64,000 bases of DNA from 40CM-4-69-5 sp036556905 (GTDB taxonomy: Bacteria > Methylomirabilota > Methylomirabilia > Rokubacteriales > CSP1-6). Of this stretch, positions 49,938 to 57,579 are shown piece after piece. Below the pieces are notes generated by a model. It saw only the letters and a list, made by a program, of their open reading frames with translations, did not search any database and was not told the DNA's origin. How positions within the stretch are numbered: the first letter of the stretch is position 1; every line of letters begins with the position of its first letter. The position numbers were made by a program, and so were the translations under genes. The stretch is from NCBI GenBank assembly GCA_036556905.1, contig DATBIM010000128.1, forward strand, positions 1 to 64,000, read 5' to 3'.

Positions 49938-49966
49938 TCGACAGGAGCGGGACAGGAGCATAGACT
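49938..49966 (+). promoter_or_regulatory. Promoter of the molybdopterin oxidoreductase gene
   Basis: TCGACA and TAGACT are separated by exactly 17 bases. The -10 ends six bases before the GTG start and there is no SD sequence, so the mRNA is probably leaderless. Confidence 0.5.
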
Positions 49967-49972
49967 GGCGCC

Positions 49973-52015
49973 GTGCTGAACACCGTGCGGACCATGTGCC
50001 CGATGAACTGCCATCCCACCCTGTGCGGCATGCTGGTCACGCTCGAGGACGGCCGGGTCCACGACATCCAGGGCGATCCCGCGAACCCCGACAGCCGTGG
50101 CTTCCTGTGTCTTCGGGGGCAGGCTTCGCGAGAGATCATCGACAATCCCCGCCGTCTCCTCCACCCGCTCGTCCGGGATCGGCGCGACGACGGTGTCTGG
50201 CGACAGGCGAGTTGGGACGAGGCCCTCGACCGGATCGTCGGGGCCATGCGGCGGGCCGGGCGGCAGGCCGTCGGCCTCTGGTCCGGTCACGGGCTGTTCG
50301 CCAACAACTACGGCACCCGACTCCATGCCCAGCTGCTTCGACGCTTCGCCAATCTGTGGGGGTGCCAGTGGTGGAGCCCCGCCATCATCTGTTGGGGGCT
50401 TGGCGGATTCGGGCTGGGGCTCACCGGCGCGCTTCGGGTGAACACGAAAGAGGACATGGGCGAGCACGCCGCGCTCGTGCTGCTGTGGGGCGCGAACCTC
50501 GCGTCCCAGCCCAACACCGGGCGCCACCTGGCTGCCGCCCGTCGCCGGGGCGCCCACATCACGGCCATCGACATCCGGGAGACGGAGGCCGCCGCCCAGG
50601 CCGACGAGATGCTCGTGATCCGTCCCGGGACTGACGCCGCCCTGGCCCTGGCCATGATGCACGTGATCGTCGCCGAGGGGCTCTGGGACCGACGCTTCGT
50701 CGAACAGCACACGGTGGGCTTCGCCGAGCTCTCCGCCCACGTCGGCCGCTACCCGCCAGCCTGGGCCGCGCACATCACCGGTCTCGCCGAGGAGCGCATC
50801 GTGGCCCTGGCCCGCCGCTACGCGACCACGCGGCCGTCGATGATCCTCCTGGGCGGAAGCTCCATGCACAAGGGGGCCAACGGCTGGCACGCCGCGCGGG
50901 CCATCGGATGCCTGCCCGCCCTCACCGGAAACCTCGGCGTCGCCGGCGGCGGGTTCGGTCCGCGGCACGGCGCGTCTAGCCACGGCCAGGCTCTGGCCGA
51001 CATCGTTGCGCTGGACCGGCGGCCGCCTGGCGACTACATTCCCAGCCAGATGTCCCGCATCACGGAAGCGCTCCTCGAGCGCCGCGTGAGCGTCATGCTC
51101 CTCTTCGGCACCGACATGCTCTCGTCGTTCGCCGATGCCGGGCGTCTGGCCGAGGGGCTGGCCCGCACCGATCTCGTGGTGAGCCAGGATCTCTTCATGA
51201 ACGACACCGCCCGCCGCTTCTCCGACGTGGTCCTGCCCGGCACCAGCTGGCTCGAGGAGATCGGTTGCAAGAGCACCAACACGCATCTCTACCTGATGCC
51301 GCAGGTGCTGACCCCGGCCGGCGAGACTCGCTCGGCCGTCCGGGTGCTGCGCGAGCTGGCCGGTCGCCTCGGCGTCGACGACTTCTTCCCGTGGCTCGGC
51401 GAGGAGGGCGCGATCGACGCCATCCTCGACCATTCCTCGACCGGCCACGCCACCGTGGCGGCGCTCGCCGCCGAGGCGGGGATCCGTCCTCTCCAGATCT
51501 CGCCCATCGCGTACCCCGACCGTCACTTCGACACACCATCGGGTAAGGTCGAGTTCTACTCGGAGCGCGCGCGCGGCCTCGGGCTCCCCCCGCTGCCCGT
51601 CTACGAGGCGGTGGCAGTGCCGCCCGGACGGCTCGTCTTCCACCAGGGGCGCACGCTGACCCAGTTCCACGGCTTCTACGACCACGGGCGCGCCCTGCCC
51701 TCCCTGGCCGCGGCTGATCCCGAGCCGGTCCTGTGGATCTCGCCGGCCGACGCCGTGGCCCGCGGCGTCGAGGACGGCGGTCCGGTTCGCATCCACAACG
51801 AGCGTGGTGAGTTCGAGGCGAAAGCCCGGGTGACGCCCAAGATCCCGAGGGGGACGGTGTGGATGCGCGACGGCTGGGAGGGCCTGAATCGCCTGACGTC
51901 AGGCGCGGCGGTGATCCCCGATCACTCCGTGGATCTCTTTCCCTTCGCCGCCGGCCAGGCTGCCTTCGACGCGCACGTCGAGGTCACGGCCCTTCCTGCA
52001 GGGACCCGCCGCTGA
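49973..52015 (+). CDS. Molybdopterin-dependent oxidoreductase (DMSO reductase family)
   Basis: The 680-residue protein has an N-terminal 4Fe-4S site (Cys9, Cys13, Cys18 and Cys46 in CPMNCHPTLCG and FLCLRG). It has the molybdopterin-domain blocks ASWDEALDRIVGAMR, ALVLLWGANLASQPNTGRHLAAARRRGAHITAIDIR, and the C-terminal dinucleotide-binding domain (LVFHQGRTLTQFH, ISPADAVARGVEDGGPVRIHNERGEFEAKARV). A Cys near residue 140 (IICWG) is a possible Mo ligand. There is no Tat signal, so it is cytoplasmic. No electron-transfer subunit is adjacent. The substrate cannot be assigned; similarity is to formate-dehydrogenase-like and related cytoplasmic members. Its last 32 bases overlap the 3-prime end of a convergent gene. 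Confidence 0.88.
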   Translation: MLNTVRTMCPMNCHPTLCGMLVTLEDGRVHDIQGDPANPDSRGFLCLRGQASREIIDNPRRLLHPLVRDRRDDGVWRQASWDEALDRIVGAMRRAGRQAVGLWSGHGLFANNYGTRLHAQLLRRFANLWGCQWWSPAIICWGLGGFGLGLTGALRVNTKEDMGEHAALVLLWGANLASQPNTGRHLAAARRRGAHITAIDIRETEAAAQADEMLVIRPGTDAALALAMMHVIVAEGLWDRRFVEQHTVGFAELSAHVGRYPPAWAAHITGLAEERIVALARRYATTRPSMILLGGSSMHKGANGWHAARAIGCLPALTGNLGVAGGGFGPRHGASSHGQALADIVALDRRPPGDYIPSQMSRITEALLERRVSVMLLFGTDMLSSFADAGRLAEGLARTDLVVSQDLFMNDTARRFSDVVLPGTSWLEEIGCKSTNTHLYLMPQVLTPAGETRSAVRVLRELAGRLGVDDFFPWLGEEGAIDAILDHSSTGHATVAALAAEAGIRPLQISPIAYPDRHFDTPSGKVEFYSERARGLGLPPLPVYEAVAVPPGRLVFHQGRTLTQFHGFYDHGRALPSLAAADPEPVLWISPADAVARGVEDGGPVRIHNERGEFEAKARVTPKIPRGTVWMRDGWEGLNRLTSGAAVIPDHSVDLFPFAAGQAAFDAHVEVTALPAGTRR

Positions 52016-52496
52016 GGATCAGCCGCTTCGATCGCACCAGCGAGGGGCGGACGGCGAAGCTCTCCTGCGGTGACCGGTCCGCGTAGGTATAGACGATCGT
52101 CCGACCTTCCACCGCGAGATCGATCGGAGTGATCCGATCCCCGACGCGCACCGCGTTGGTCCCGCTGTACCCGTACGCGGTCCTGACCGCGGCGGCGACG
52201 TAGAAGAAGACCCCGCTGCCCCCGGGATCATAGACCAGCACGACCGCGGCATCGTGGGCTCCGTCGCCGTTCAAGTCCGCGAACACGGGCTGCCCGAACA
52301 CGTGGAGTCGCGATCTGGTCGCCGAGCCGGGAGGCCCCGCCATCTCGGCCCGTCCCTCCCGGAGCGTGAAGACCACTCCGTCAACGACGTAGGCGCTGTT
52401 GAGAGGATCCTCACCGACCGGCGCCGACCGCGTGCCTGGCGACTGCACCGAGCACGCCAGGCCACTCAGCAGGGTGAGGAAGACCCAGAAGGCCAC
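51984..52496 (-). CDS. Predicted lipoprotein with FG-GAP-like Asp motif
   Basis: The 170-residue protein begins with a hydrophobic segment and a Cys (AFWVFLTLLSGLAC). The lipobox is imperfect because the -3 position is Gly. The mature part contains NSAYVVDGVVFTLREGRAEM, VFADLNGDGAHDAAVVLVYDPGGSGVFFYVAAAV and ITPIDLAVEGRTIVYTY. The DLNGDGxxDAAVxLxxxPGGSGxFYYVA motif recurs in small envelope lipoproteins and suggests calcium binding. The role is unknown. The GTG at 52496 follows the cupin gene by 26 bases. The gene overlaps the convergent molybdopterin gene by 32 bases. Confidence 0.65.
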   Translation of the reverse strand: MAFWVFLTLLSGLACSVQSPGTRSAPVGEDPLNSAYVVDGVVFTLREGRAEMAGPPGSATRSRLHVFGQPVFADLNGDGAHDAAVVLVYDPGGSGVFFYVAAAVRTAYGYSGTNAVRVGDRITPIDLAVEGRTIVYTYADRSPQESFAVRPSLVRSKRLILSGGSLQEGP

Positions 52497-52522
52497 CGCG
52501 CGCCGGACCGCCGCGGCGCCAG

Positions 52523-53107
52523 CTAGCCGACCGCCCCGAATGGATGATCCGCGGCCCCGGCACACTGGGCACGCCAGCGCGCGTTGGCGTCGGCGTAGAC
52601 TCGTCTCGCCCGCTCCATGTCGAACGGACGCTCCTGAAGCGTGTCCGGCGTCCACTCGCTGCGCGGGGTGCCGAAAAAGTCACCGCCATAGACGTGAATC
52701 GCGCCCGTGAACACCCGGAGCGGATTCGCCACCGAGTGGATGACGGCCTGGCCGAGCACCGCGACGTCCCGCACCCCGAGCTGCTTGCCCCCGGCGACGG
52801 CGAGCCCGCCCGGGCCACGGCGGTAGAAGGTGTTGTCCTCCTGGCCACCGTAGAGCCCGATGACCGTCCACATCCGGTGGTCGTGGGGGTAGATGGCCAT
52901 GCCCGGCGTCCAGATCACGTTGAGGACGGTGAGCTCCGGCGAGTGGTGCAGGGTCGTGATTTCCCCTTGCCGCGGGGTCCCCAGCACCGCCTCCACCTGC
53001 GCGGGCTCGGCGACCGCGCGCGCGACGAGCTCCTTGATCGACGCCTCGGGGGAACGTTCGGCCAGGACGGCGCGGCAGTCGGCGATGAAGTGGTCGAGGT
53101 TGAACAT
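52523..53107 (-). CDS. Cupin/cysteine-dioxygenase-like metalloprotein
   Basis: The 194-residue protein is a double-stranded beta-helix protein: YPHDHRMWTVIGLYGGQEDNTFYRR provides HxH metal ligands and the following Glu or Asp, and AVIHSVANPLRVFTGAIHVYGGDFF provides the third His and a further conserved His. This arrangement resembles cysteine-dioxygenase-like predicted metal enzymes, which oxidise small thiols or related carboxylates. Fe is the likely metal by analogy. GAGGTG precedes the ATG. A -10-like TATGAT lies further upstream. The lipoprotein gene follows on the same strand. Confidence 0.75.
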   Translation of the reverse strand: MFNLDHFIADCRAVLAERSPEASIKELVARAVAEPAQVEAVLGTPRQGEITTLHHSPELTVLNVIWTPGMAIYPHDHRMWTVIGLYGGQEDNTFYRRGPGGLAVAGGKQLGVRDVAVLGQAVIHSVANPLRVFTGAIHVYGGDFFGTPRSEWTPDTLQERPFDMERARRVYADANARWRAQCAGAADHPFGAVG

Positions 53108-53184
53108 GGCGCACCTCGTGCCCACGATCATAGCTCAAGATCGAGTCGGCGTCCGGCCATCCCGCCCAGACGCCGGGCGCATGT

Positions 53185-53190
53185 TACCCT
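53185..53190 (+). promoter_or_regulatory. -10-like element of the exonuclease III gene
   Basis: TGT-TACCCT ends nine bases before ATG 53200 with no SD sequence. Weaker than the other -10-like sites. Confidence 0.25.
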
Positions 53191-53199
53191 CGGATGGCC

Positions 53200-54084
53200 A
53201 TGCGGATCGCCACCTGGAACGTGAACTCGCTGCGGGCCCGCCTGGACAAGGTCACGTGGTGGCTCGAGCGGGCCAAGCCCGACCTGCTCCTGATGCAGGA
53301 GACCAAGCTCGCCGACTCCGACACTCCGGTGACGACGTTCCGAGATGCCGGGTACGAGCTCGCCCATCATGGCGAAGGGCGGTGGAACGGCGTGGCCATC
53401 GCCAGCCGCGTCGGCATCGCGCAGGTGGTGACCAACTTCGGCGAGCCACTCCGGCCGGGGGCCACGCCCGATGTCGCCGACGATGAGCCGCTCGCGGAAG
53501 CGCGGATGATCTCGGCCGTGTGTGGCGGTGTCCGCGTGGTCAGCCTGTATGCGCCGAACGGCCGCAGCGTGGGATCACCCTTCTACCAGGCCAAGCTCGC
53601 CTGGTTCGACCGCCTGGCCCGCTGGCTCACCGAGGCCCGGAACCCGACGGAGGCCCTCGTCCTCGGCGGGGACTTCAACGTGGCCCCCGCCGACGCCGAC
53701 GTGTGGGATCCCCAGGCGTGTCATGGGGGAACGCACGTCTCGGAGCCGGAGCGCTCGGCCTTTGCCCGGCTGGGCCAGTGGGGGCTGATCGACGCCTACC
53801 GTCGGCACCATCCCGAGTCCGGCCGCTACACGTGGTGGGACTATCGGGCGGGGAACTTCCACAAGAACTTCGGCATGCGCATCGATCACCTGCTCGTGAG
53901 CGAACCGGTCGCCAAGCGGGTGGTGTGGGCGGAGATCGACCGCGAAGCGCGCAAGGGCAAGCCGCTCCCCTCGGACCATGCCCCCCTGGTGATCGACATC
54001 GACGCGCCGGGGGCGCCGTTCGACGCGGGCTGGACAGCGGCCGAGGCGCGGATCGCCGGGCGGGTCCGCCCGGCAGGCGCTTAG
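53200..54084 (+). CDS. xth: Exodeoxyribonuclease III (Xth family AP endonuclease)
   Basis: The 294-residue protein has the complete exonuclease III signature set: MRIATWNVNSLRARL with Asn for metal coordination, LLLMQETKLAD (catalytic Glu), VVSLYAPNG, LGGDFNVAPAD, NFGMRIDHLLVS and the terminal PSDHAPLVIDI (catalytic His). It nicks DNA at abasic sites and degrades 3-prime ends in base-excision repair. ATG 53200 gives the canonical N-terminus; ATG 53194 would add two residues. An MFS gene follows on the same strand after 47 bases. Confidence 0.95.
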   Translation: MRIATWNVNSLRARLDKVTWWLERAKPDLLLMQETKLADSDTPVTTFRDAGYELAHHGEGRWNGVAIASRVGIAQVVTNFGEPLRPGATPDVADDEPLAEARMISAVCGGVRVVSLYAPNGRSVGSPFYQAKLAWFDRLARWLTEARNPTEALVLGGDFNVAPADADVWDPQACHGGTHVSEPERSAFARLGQWGLIDAYRRHHPESGRYTWWDYRAGNFHKNFGMRIDHLLVSEPVAKRVVWAEIDREARKGKPLPSDHAPLVIDIDAPGAPFDAGWTAAEARIAGRVRPAGA

Positions 54085-54131
54085 CCGAGCCGCCCGGCTC
54101 AGAGCGCCATGCCCTCCCTGGCCCGCTCGCG

Positions 54132-55307
54132 ATGACGCCACGCTGGGCGGTGGTGGCGGCGCTGTTCGCGGTCACCGCATCCGTGTCCACCTCGCTCACC
54201 GCCTTCGGCGTCTTCCTGCCGGAGCTGTCGCAGGCCTTTGGCTGGAGTCGCGGCGGCGTTTCGGTGGCGCTGACGATCAATCTCATCGTGGGAGGCCTGG
54301 CCGCGTTCCCCGTCGGGCGGCGGGCCGACCGCCACGGGCCCCGCGGGGTGCTGGCCCTCACCGTCCTGACCGGTGCCGTGGGCTTCGCGCTGAGCTCGGG
54401 CATCAGCCGCCTGTGGCACTTCTATCTTTCCTACGGTCTGCTCGTCGGGCTCGGGGTGTCGTCGATCTACGTCCTGGCCGCCGCGACGGTGTCGCGCTGG
54501 TTCCAGGAGCGCCGCGGCCTGGCCCTCGCCGTCGTGCTCAGCGGCTTCAACCTCGGCTGGCTCGTGGGCGGCCCGCTCGCCGCGTACCTGATCGGCGTGG
54601 GCGGGTGGCGCTTCGCCTACCTGGCGTTCGCGGTCTTGATCGCCGGGGTCGGGGTCCCCGCCAGCCTGTGTGTCCGTTACCCACCGGGACCGGGCGCCGC
54701 CCGATCCGGGGCCGCCGGGGCCAGCGAAGCCCTCGGCGATCGCCGGCTCTGGTACCTCGTAGGCGCCTGGGCGCTCCTGGGTCTCGTCTTCATGATGGTC
54801 GCCGTCCACAGCGTGCCGTTCGCCCGGGATCGAGGCTTCCCGCTGGAGCGGGCCTCCCTGGTCCTCACGGCGTTCGGGGTCGGGGCCGCCATCGGTCGAC
54901 TCCTCGCCGGGGCTGCGTCCGACCGAATCGGCGCGGGCCCCACGATGCGGGCCTGCGTGCTGATCCAGGGTATCGCGCTGGTCGCCCTGGTCCTGCAGCC
55001 GCCTGGCTGGGCCCTGCCCCTGATTCTATTGATCTTCGGCGTGGGGGCCTCCGGCACCGATAACACCTTCGTCAAGGTCGTCCCCGACGTGTTCGGGCTG
55101 GCGGCGTTGGCCACCATCATGAGCATCCTGGGCATGGGCTGGCGCAGCGGCGCCGGACTGGGGCCGGCCGCGGCGGGATTCGTCCACGACCTCACGCACT
55201 CGTACACCGCCTCGTTCGTTGGCGGCCTGGCCGCCCTCACCGGCGGATGGACGCTGTTCCGGCTCGGCAGTGTCCGCTCGCGACATGCGCGGACGCTCGG
55301 CGGATAA
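54132..55307 (+). CDS. MFS transporter (monocarboxylate-carrier-like)
   Basis: The 391-residue protein has about twelve helices with N-terminal FGVFLPELSQAFGWSRGGVSVALTINLIVGGLAAFPVGRRADRHGPRG. This combines the FGWSRxxxS motif and the loop 2-3 GRxxDRxGPR signature of the MCT/OFA-type MFS group. The second half carries GFPLERASLVLTAFGVGAAIGRLLAGAASDRIG. Such carriers move organic acids such as lactate, oxalate, formate or tartrate. The substrate is not determined. Start at ATG 54132; no SD is obvious. Confidence 0.87.
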   Translation: MTPRWAVVAALFAVTASVSTSLTAFGVFLPELSQAFGWSRGGVSVALTINLIVGGLAAFPVGRRADRHGPRGVLALTVLTGAVGFALSSGISRLWHFYLSYGLLVGLGVSSIYVLAAATVSRWFQERRGLALAVVLSGFNLGWLVGGPLAAYLIGVGGWRFAYLAFAVLIAGVGVPASLCVRYPPGPGAARSGAAGASEALGDRRLWYLVGAWALLGLVFMMVAVHSVPFARDRGFPLERASLVLTAFGVGAAIGRLLAGAASDRIGAGPTMRACVLIQGIALVALVLQPPGWALPLILLIFGVGASGTDNTFVKVVPDVFGLAALATIMSILGMGWRSGAGLGPAAAGFVHDLTHSYTASFVGGLAALTGGWTLFRLGSVRSRHARTLGG

Positions 55308-55351
55308 CCGGCAGGGCCGTGATCATTGACAGGGCGGGAGGGCCGGCAGGT

Positions 55352-55741
55352 TTATTTCCCGGGCAGCGGCAGGAGACCTTCCTCGGCGACGCGGACGCGG
55401 TTGACGAAATAGTTCGTGTCGCCGAAGCAGCTCGGCACGCCGACGTGCTCCGTGTAGTGCAGCACCACGCGCTTGCCCAGCGCCGCGTTGAGCTCGGCCA
55501 GCGCCCGTTCGTCGCGCACGCTGAAGTGCCAGATGGTGGGAATCACCCCGGGAATGATGGAGATGGCCAGCTCGCCCTCGTACGTCTTGCACAGCCAGCC
55601 CTTGCGGGACAGCTTCTGGAGGATGCCGGCCCGCTCCCCGTCGGAGTAGGCCCACGACAGCACTACCCACACGTAGAGCGCGACTAGCGCGAGGGGAATC
55701 GCGACCACCGCGATCAGGATCATCCAGCCTCGGGCTCTCAT
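55352..55741 (-). CDS. Membrane-anchored protein of unknown function
   Basis: The 129-residue protein has one N-terminal transmembrane helix (about 6-30). The extracytoplasmic part contains YSDGERAGILQKLSRKGWLCKTYEGELAI, HFSVRDERALAELNAALGKRVVLHYTEHVGVPSCFGDTNYFV and two Cys. I remember this SDGERxGxLQKxSxKGWxCKTxEGEL pattern in many Gram-negative genomes without an assigned function, sometimes mislabelled as an enzyme. The ATG overlaps the stop of a possible six-codon upstream frame (see 55738-55772). The gene is divergent from a luciferase-like gene. Confidence 0.7.
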   Translation of the reverse strand: MRARGWMILIAVVAIPLALVALYVWVVLSWAYSDGERAGILQKLSRKGWLCKTYEGELAISIIPGVIPTIWHFSVRDERALAELNAALGKRVVLHYTEHVGVPSCFGDTNYFVNRVRVAEEGLLPLPGK

Positions 55742-55772
55742 CGACGTCGCGTCTCCACGGCCGCAGACTGTA
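55738..55772 (-). promoter_or_regulatory. -10-like element with leaderless six-codon upstream ORF overlapping the main start
   Basis: On the minus strand TACAGT (55772-55767) is followed eight bases later by GTG (55758), which opens a six-codon frame. Its TGA (55740-55738) overlaps the ATG of the 129-residue protein as ATGA. The main start itself lacks an SD sequence, so translation may depend on the upstream frame. Confidence 0.3.
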
Positions 55773-55814
55773 GCATCCCGGGACGCGGCGCGCGAGCGCG
55801 ACGTGTCCGCACGG

Positions 55815-55820
55815 TATACT
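55815..55820 (+). promoter_or_regulatory. -10-like element of the luciferase-like gene
   Basis: TATACT ends seven bases before the GTG at 55828. There is no SD sequence. It is the best -10 match among the leaderless-type starts. Confidence 0.45.
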
Positions 55821-55827
55821 CCCGGAC

Positions 55828-56862
55828 GTGGATTTCGGGCTCTTCTACTACTGCCAGGGCCGGGGGGCGCCGCACGATCAGGCGTACGCCGAGATGCTCG
55901 ACCAGATCGCGCTGGCCGAGCGCCTCGGCTTTCGCGAGTGCTGGTTTGCCGAGCACCATTTCACCGACTACTCGATCCTGCCCAGCCCCAATCTCATGAT
56001 CGCGGCCGGCCTGCAGCGCACCCAGCGCATGCGCTTCGGCAACTACGTCAACGTGCTGCCCTTTCATCATCCGCTCCGGCTGGCCGCCGAGGCTACCATG
56101 CTGGACAACCTGGCCCAGGGCCGCTTCGATTTCGGCATCGGCAAAGGCGTCCGCCCGGGTGAGTTCGTCAAGCTCGGCCTGAGCTTCGACGAGGCCCCGG
56201 CGATGACCGACGAGGCCATCGACATCTTGTTGAAAGTCTGGACGCAGGACACGGCCGTCCACGACGGGCGGTACTGGCACTTCCCCGAGCTCAGCCTGCG
56301 GCCCCGGACATTCCAACAGCCCCATCCCCCGCTGCACATGGTGGCGAGCCGCCCGGCCTCGGCGGCCCGCGTGGGCGCGCGCGGCTGGCCGGTGGCCATG
56401 CACTTCACGCCGACGGCTGTGGTGGCGCGCTGTGTCCAGGAGTATCGCGAGGCCGTGAACGCTCGCCCGGAGCCTGCCGGCACCGGCCCCTATCGCCCGC
56501 GCCTGCTGCTGTGCCGGGAGACCTATGTCGCCGAGACGCCCGCGGTGGCGCGCGCCGAGGGCGCGCTGGCCTTGCAGGGGTTCTGGTATCTCTCGTCCCT
56601 GGCCTCGCCACCATTGCCAGCCACGTTCTCCGACGCGCGCTTCAAGGAGCTGACGGGCCGGGTCTGGGGAGGCCAGAGCTACGACGAGCTGGACGCCCTG
56701 GGCGGCATGATCATCGGCGCCCCGGAGCAGGTGGCCGCGAAGGTCGCCGGGCTGGCCGCGATCGGCGTCGACACACTGCTACTCGTGTGCAGCTTCGGCA
56801 ATCTCTCGCACGCTCAGGTGTGCCGCTCGCTGGAGCTGTTCGCCCACACTGTGATCCGGTAG
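55828..56862 (+). CDS. LLM-class flavin-dependent oxidoreductase (bacterial luciferase-like)
   Basis: The 344-residue protein has the luciferase-like barrel: MDFGLFYYCQGRG, LGFRECWFAEHHFTDYSILPSPNL (the EHHF substrate/flavin segment), RTQRMRFGNYVNVLPFHHPLRLAAEATMLDNLAQGRFDFGIGKG, RPRTFQQPHPPLHMVASRP and a C-terminal GAPEQVAAKVAGLAAIGVDTLLL. It resembles alkanal-monooxygenase-like flavoproteins that need reduced FMN from a reductase encoded elsewhere. The start is a GTG just behind a TATACT. Its stop is one base from the stop of the convergent dienelactone hydrolase gene. Confidence 0.9.
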   Translation: MDFGLFYYCQGRGAPHDQAYAEMLDQIALAERLGFRECWFAEHHFTDYSILPSPNLMIAAGLQRTQRMRFGNYVNVLPFHHPLRLAAEATMLDNLAQGRFDFGIGKGVRPGEFVKLGLSFDEAPAMTDEAIDILLKVWTQDTAVHDGRYWHFPELSLRPRTFQQPHPPLHMVASRPASAARVGARGWPVAMHFTPTAVVARCVQEYREAVNARPEPAGTGPYRPRLLLCRETYVAETPAVARAEGALALQGFWYLSSLASPPLPATFSDARFKELTGRVWGGQSYDELDALGGMIIGAPEQVAAKVAGLAAIGVDTLLLVCSFGNLSHAQVCRSLELFAHTVIR

Positions 56863-56863
56863 C

Positions 56864-57556
56864 TCACCTCAGGGCCTTTGCCAGGAACTCCATCGTCCGT
56901 TTCCACGCCAGCTCCGCGGCCTGCGGGTGGTACTCGGTGACCGGCAGCTTCTTGGCGCCGATCTGGGTCTCGTTGGCGAAGGCATGCTTCGCCTGGTAGC
57001 GGTGAAACTCGAAGCGCACCTTTGCCGCGCGGAGCTTCGTCTCCAGCTCGTCCACCTTCGCGATCGGGAACGGCACATCATCGGTCGCGAAGTGCCCGAG
57101 GAGGGGGATCGTGATTCGCGTCGCATCGATGTACTCGAGCGGCGGGTAGCCGTACCAGCAGACGGCGGCGTCCGCCTCGGGCACGTTCACTGCCGAGAGC
57201 AGCGTCAAGGCCCCACCCAGGCAAAACCCGGTGACGCCAACCTTGGCGCTCACCGCCTTCAGGTGCCGTACCGCGCCGCGGATGTCCTGGCCGGCGGCGT
57301 CGCCGAAGTTCAGGTTGGTCATGAGGTGCTCGGCTTCCTTCGCTTCGACGGTCACCTTGCCACGGTAGAGGTCCGGCACCAGCGCACGATAGCCGGCCGT
57401 CGCCAGCCGGTCGGCCACGCCCTTGATCTGGTCGTTCAGACCCCACCATTCCTGGATCACGACCATCCCCGGCGCGGCACCGCTCTGCATCGGCTCCGCC
57501 AGGTACCCGGCGACATCCTTTCCATCCGGTCGTTTGAAGCTGATCATCTTCCCCAT
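56864..57556 (-). CDS. Dienelactone hydrolase family protein
   Basis: The 230-residue protein has the DLH alpha/beta fold. It shows GMVVIQEWWGLNDQIKGVADRLATAGYRALVPDLYRG, the nucleophile elbow GFCLGG with Cys, LGHFATDDVPFP with the Asp and AKHAFAN with the His, giving the Cys-Asp-His triad of carboxymethylenebutenolidases. The Glu of QEWWG is also typical. DLHs open dienelactones in chlorocatechol pathways; many homologues have other ester substrates. AGGAGG six bases upstream supports ATG 57556. It is placed 23 bases after the large cyclase gene on the same strand. Confidence 0.9.
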   Translation of the reverse strand: MGKMISFKRPDGKDVAGYLAEPMQSGAAPGMVVIQEWWGLNDQIKGVADRLATAGYRALVPDLYRGKVTVEAKEAEHLMTNLNFGDAAGQDIRGAVRHLKAVSAKVGVTGFCLGGALTLLSAVNVPEADAAVCWYGYPPLEYIDATRITIPLLGHFATDDVPFPIAKVDELETKLRAAKVRFEFHRYQAKHAFANETQIGAKKLPVTEYHPQAAELAWKRTMEFLAKALR

Positions 57557-57579
57557 GACCGGTCCTCCTTGGGCTGCCA

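Noticed and set aside
48983..51796. Very long open frame (over 900 codons) on the minus strand through the molybdopterin gene region
   Set aside because: Only the last 205 residues (48983-49600) look like a real protein. The rest is antisense to the oxidoreductase and has no domain, a composition typical of GC-rich antisense frames, and no ribosome-binding site.
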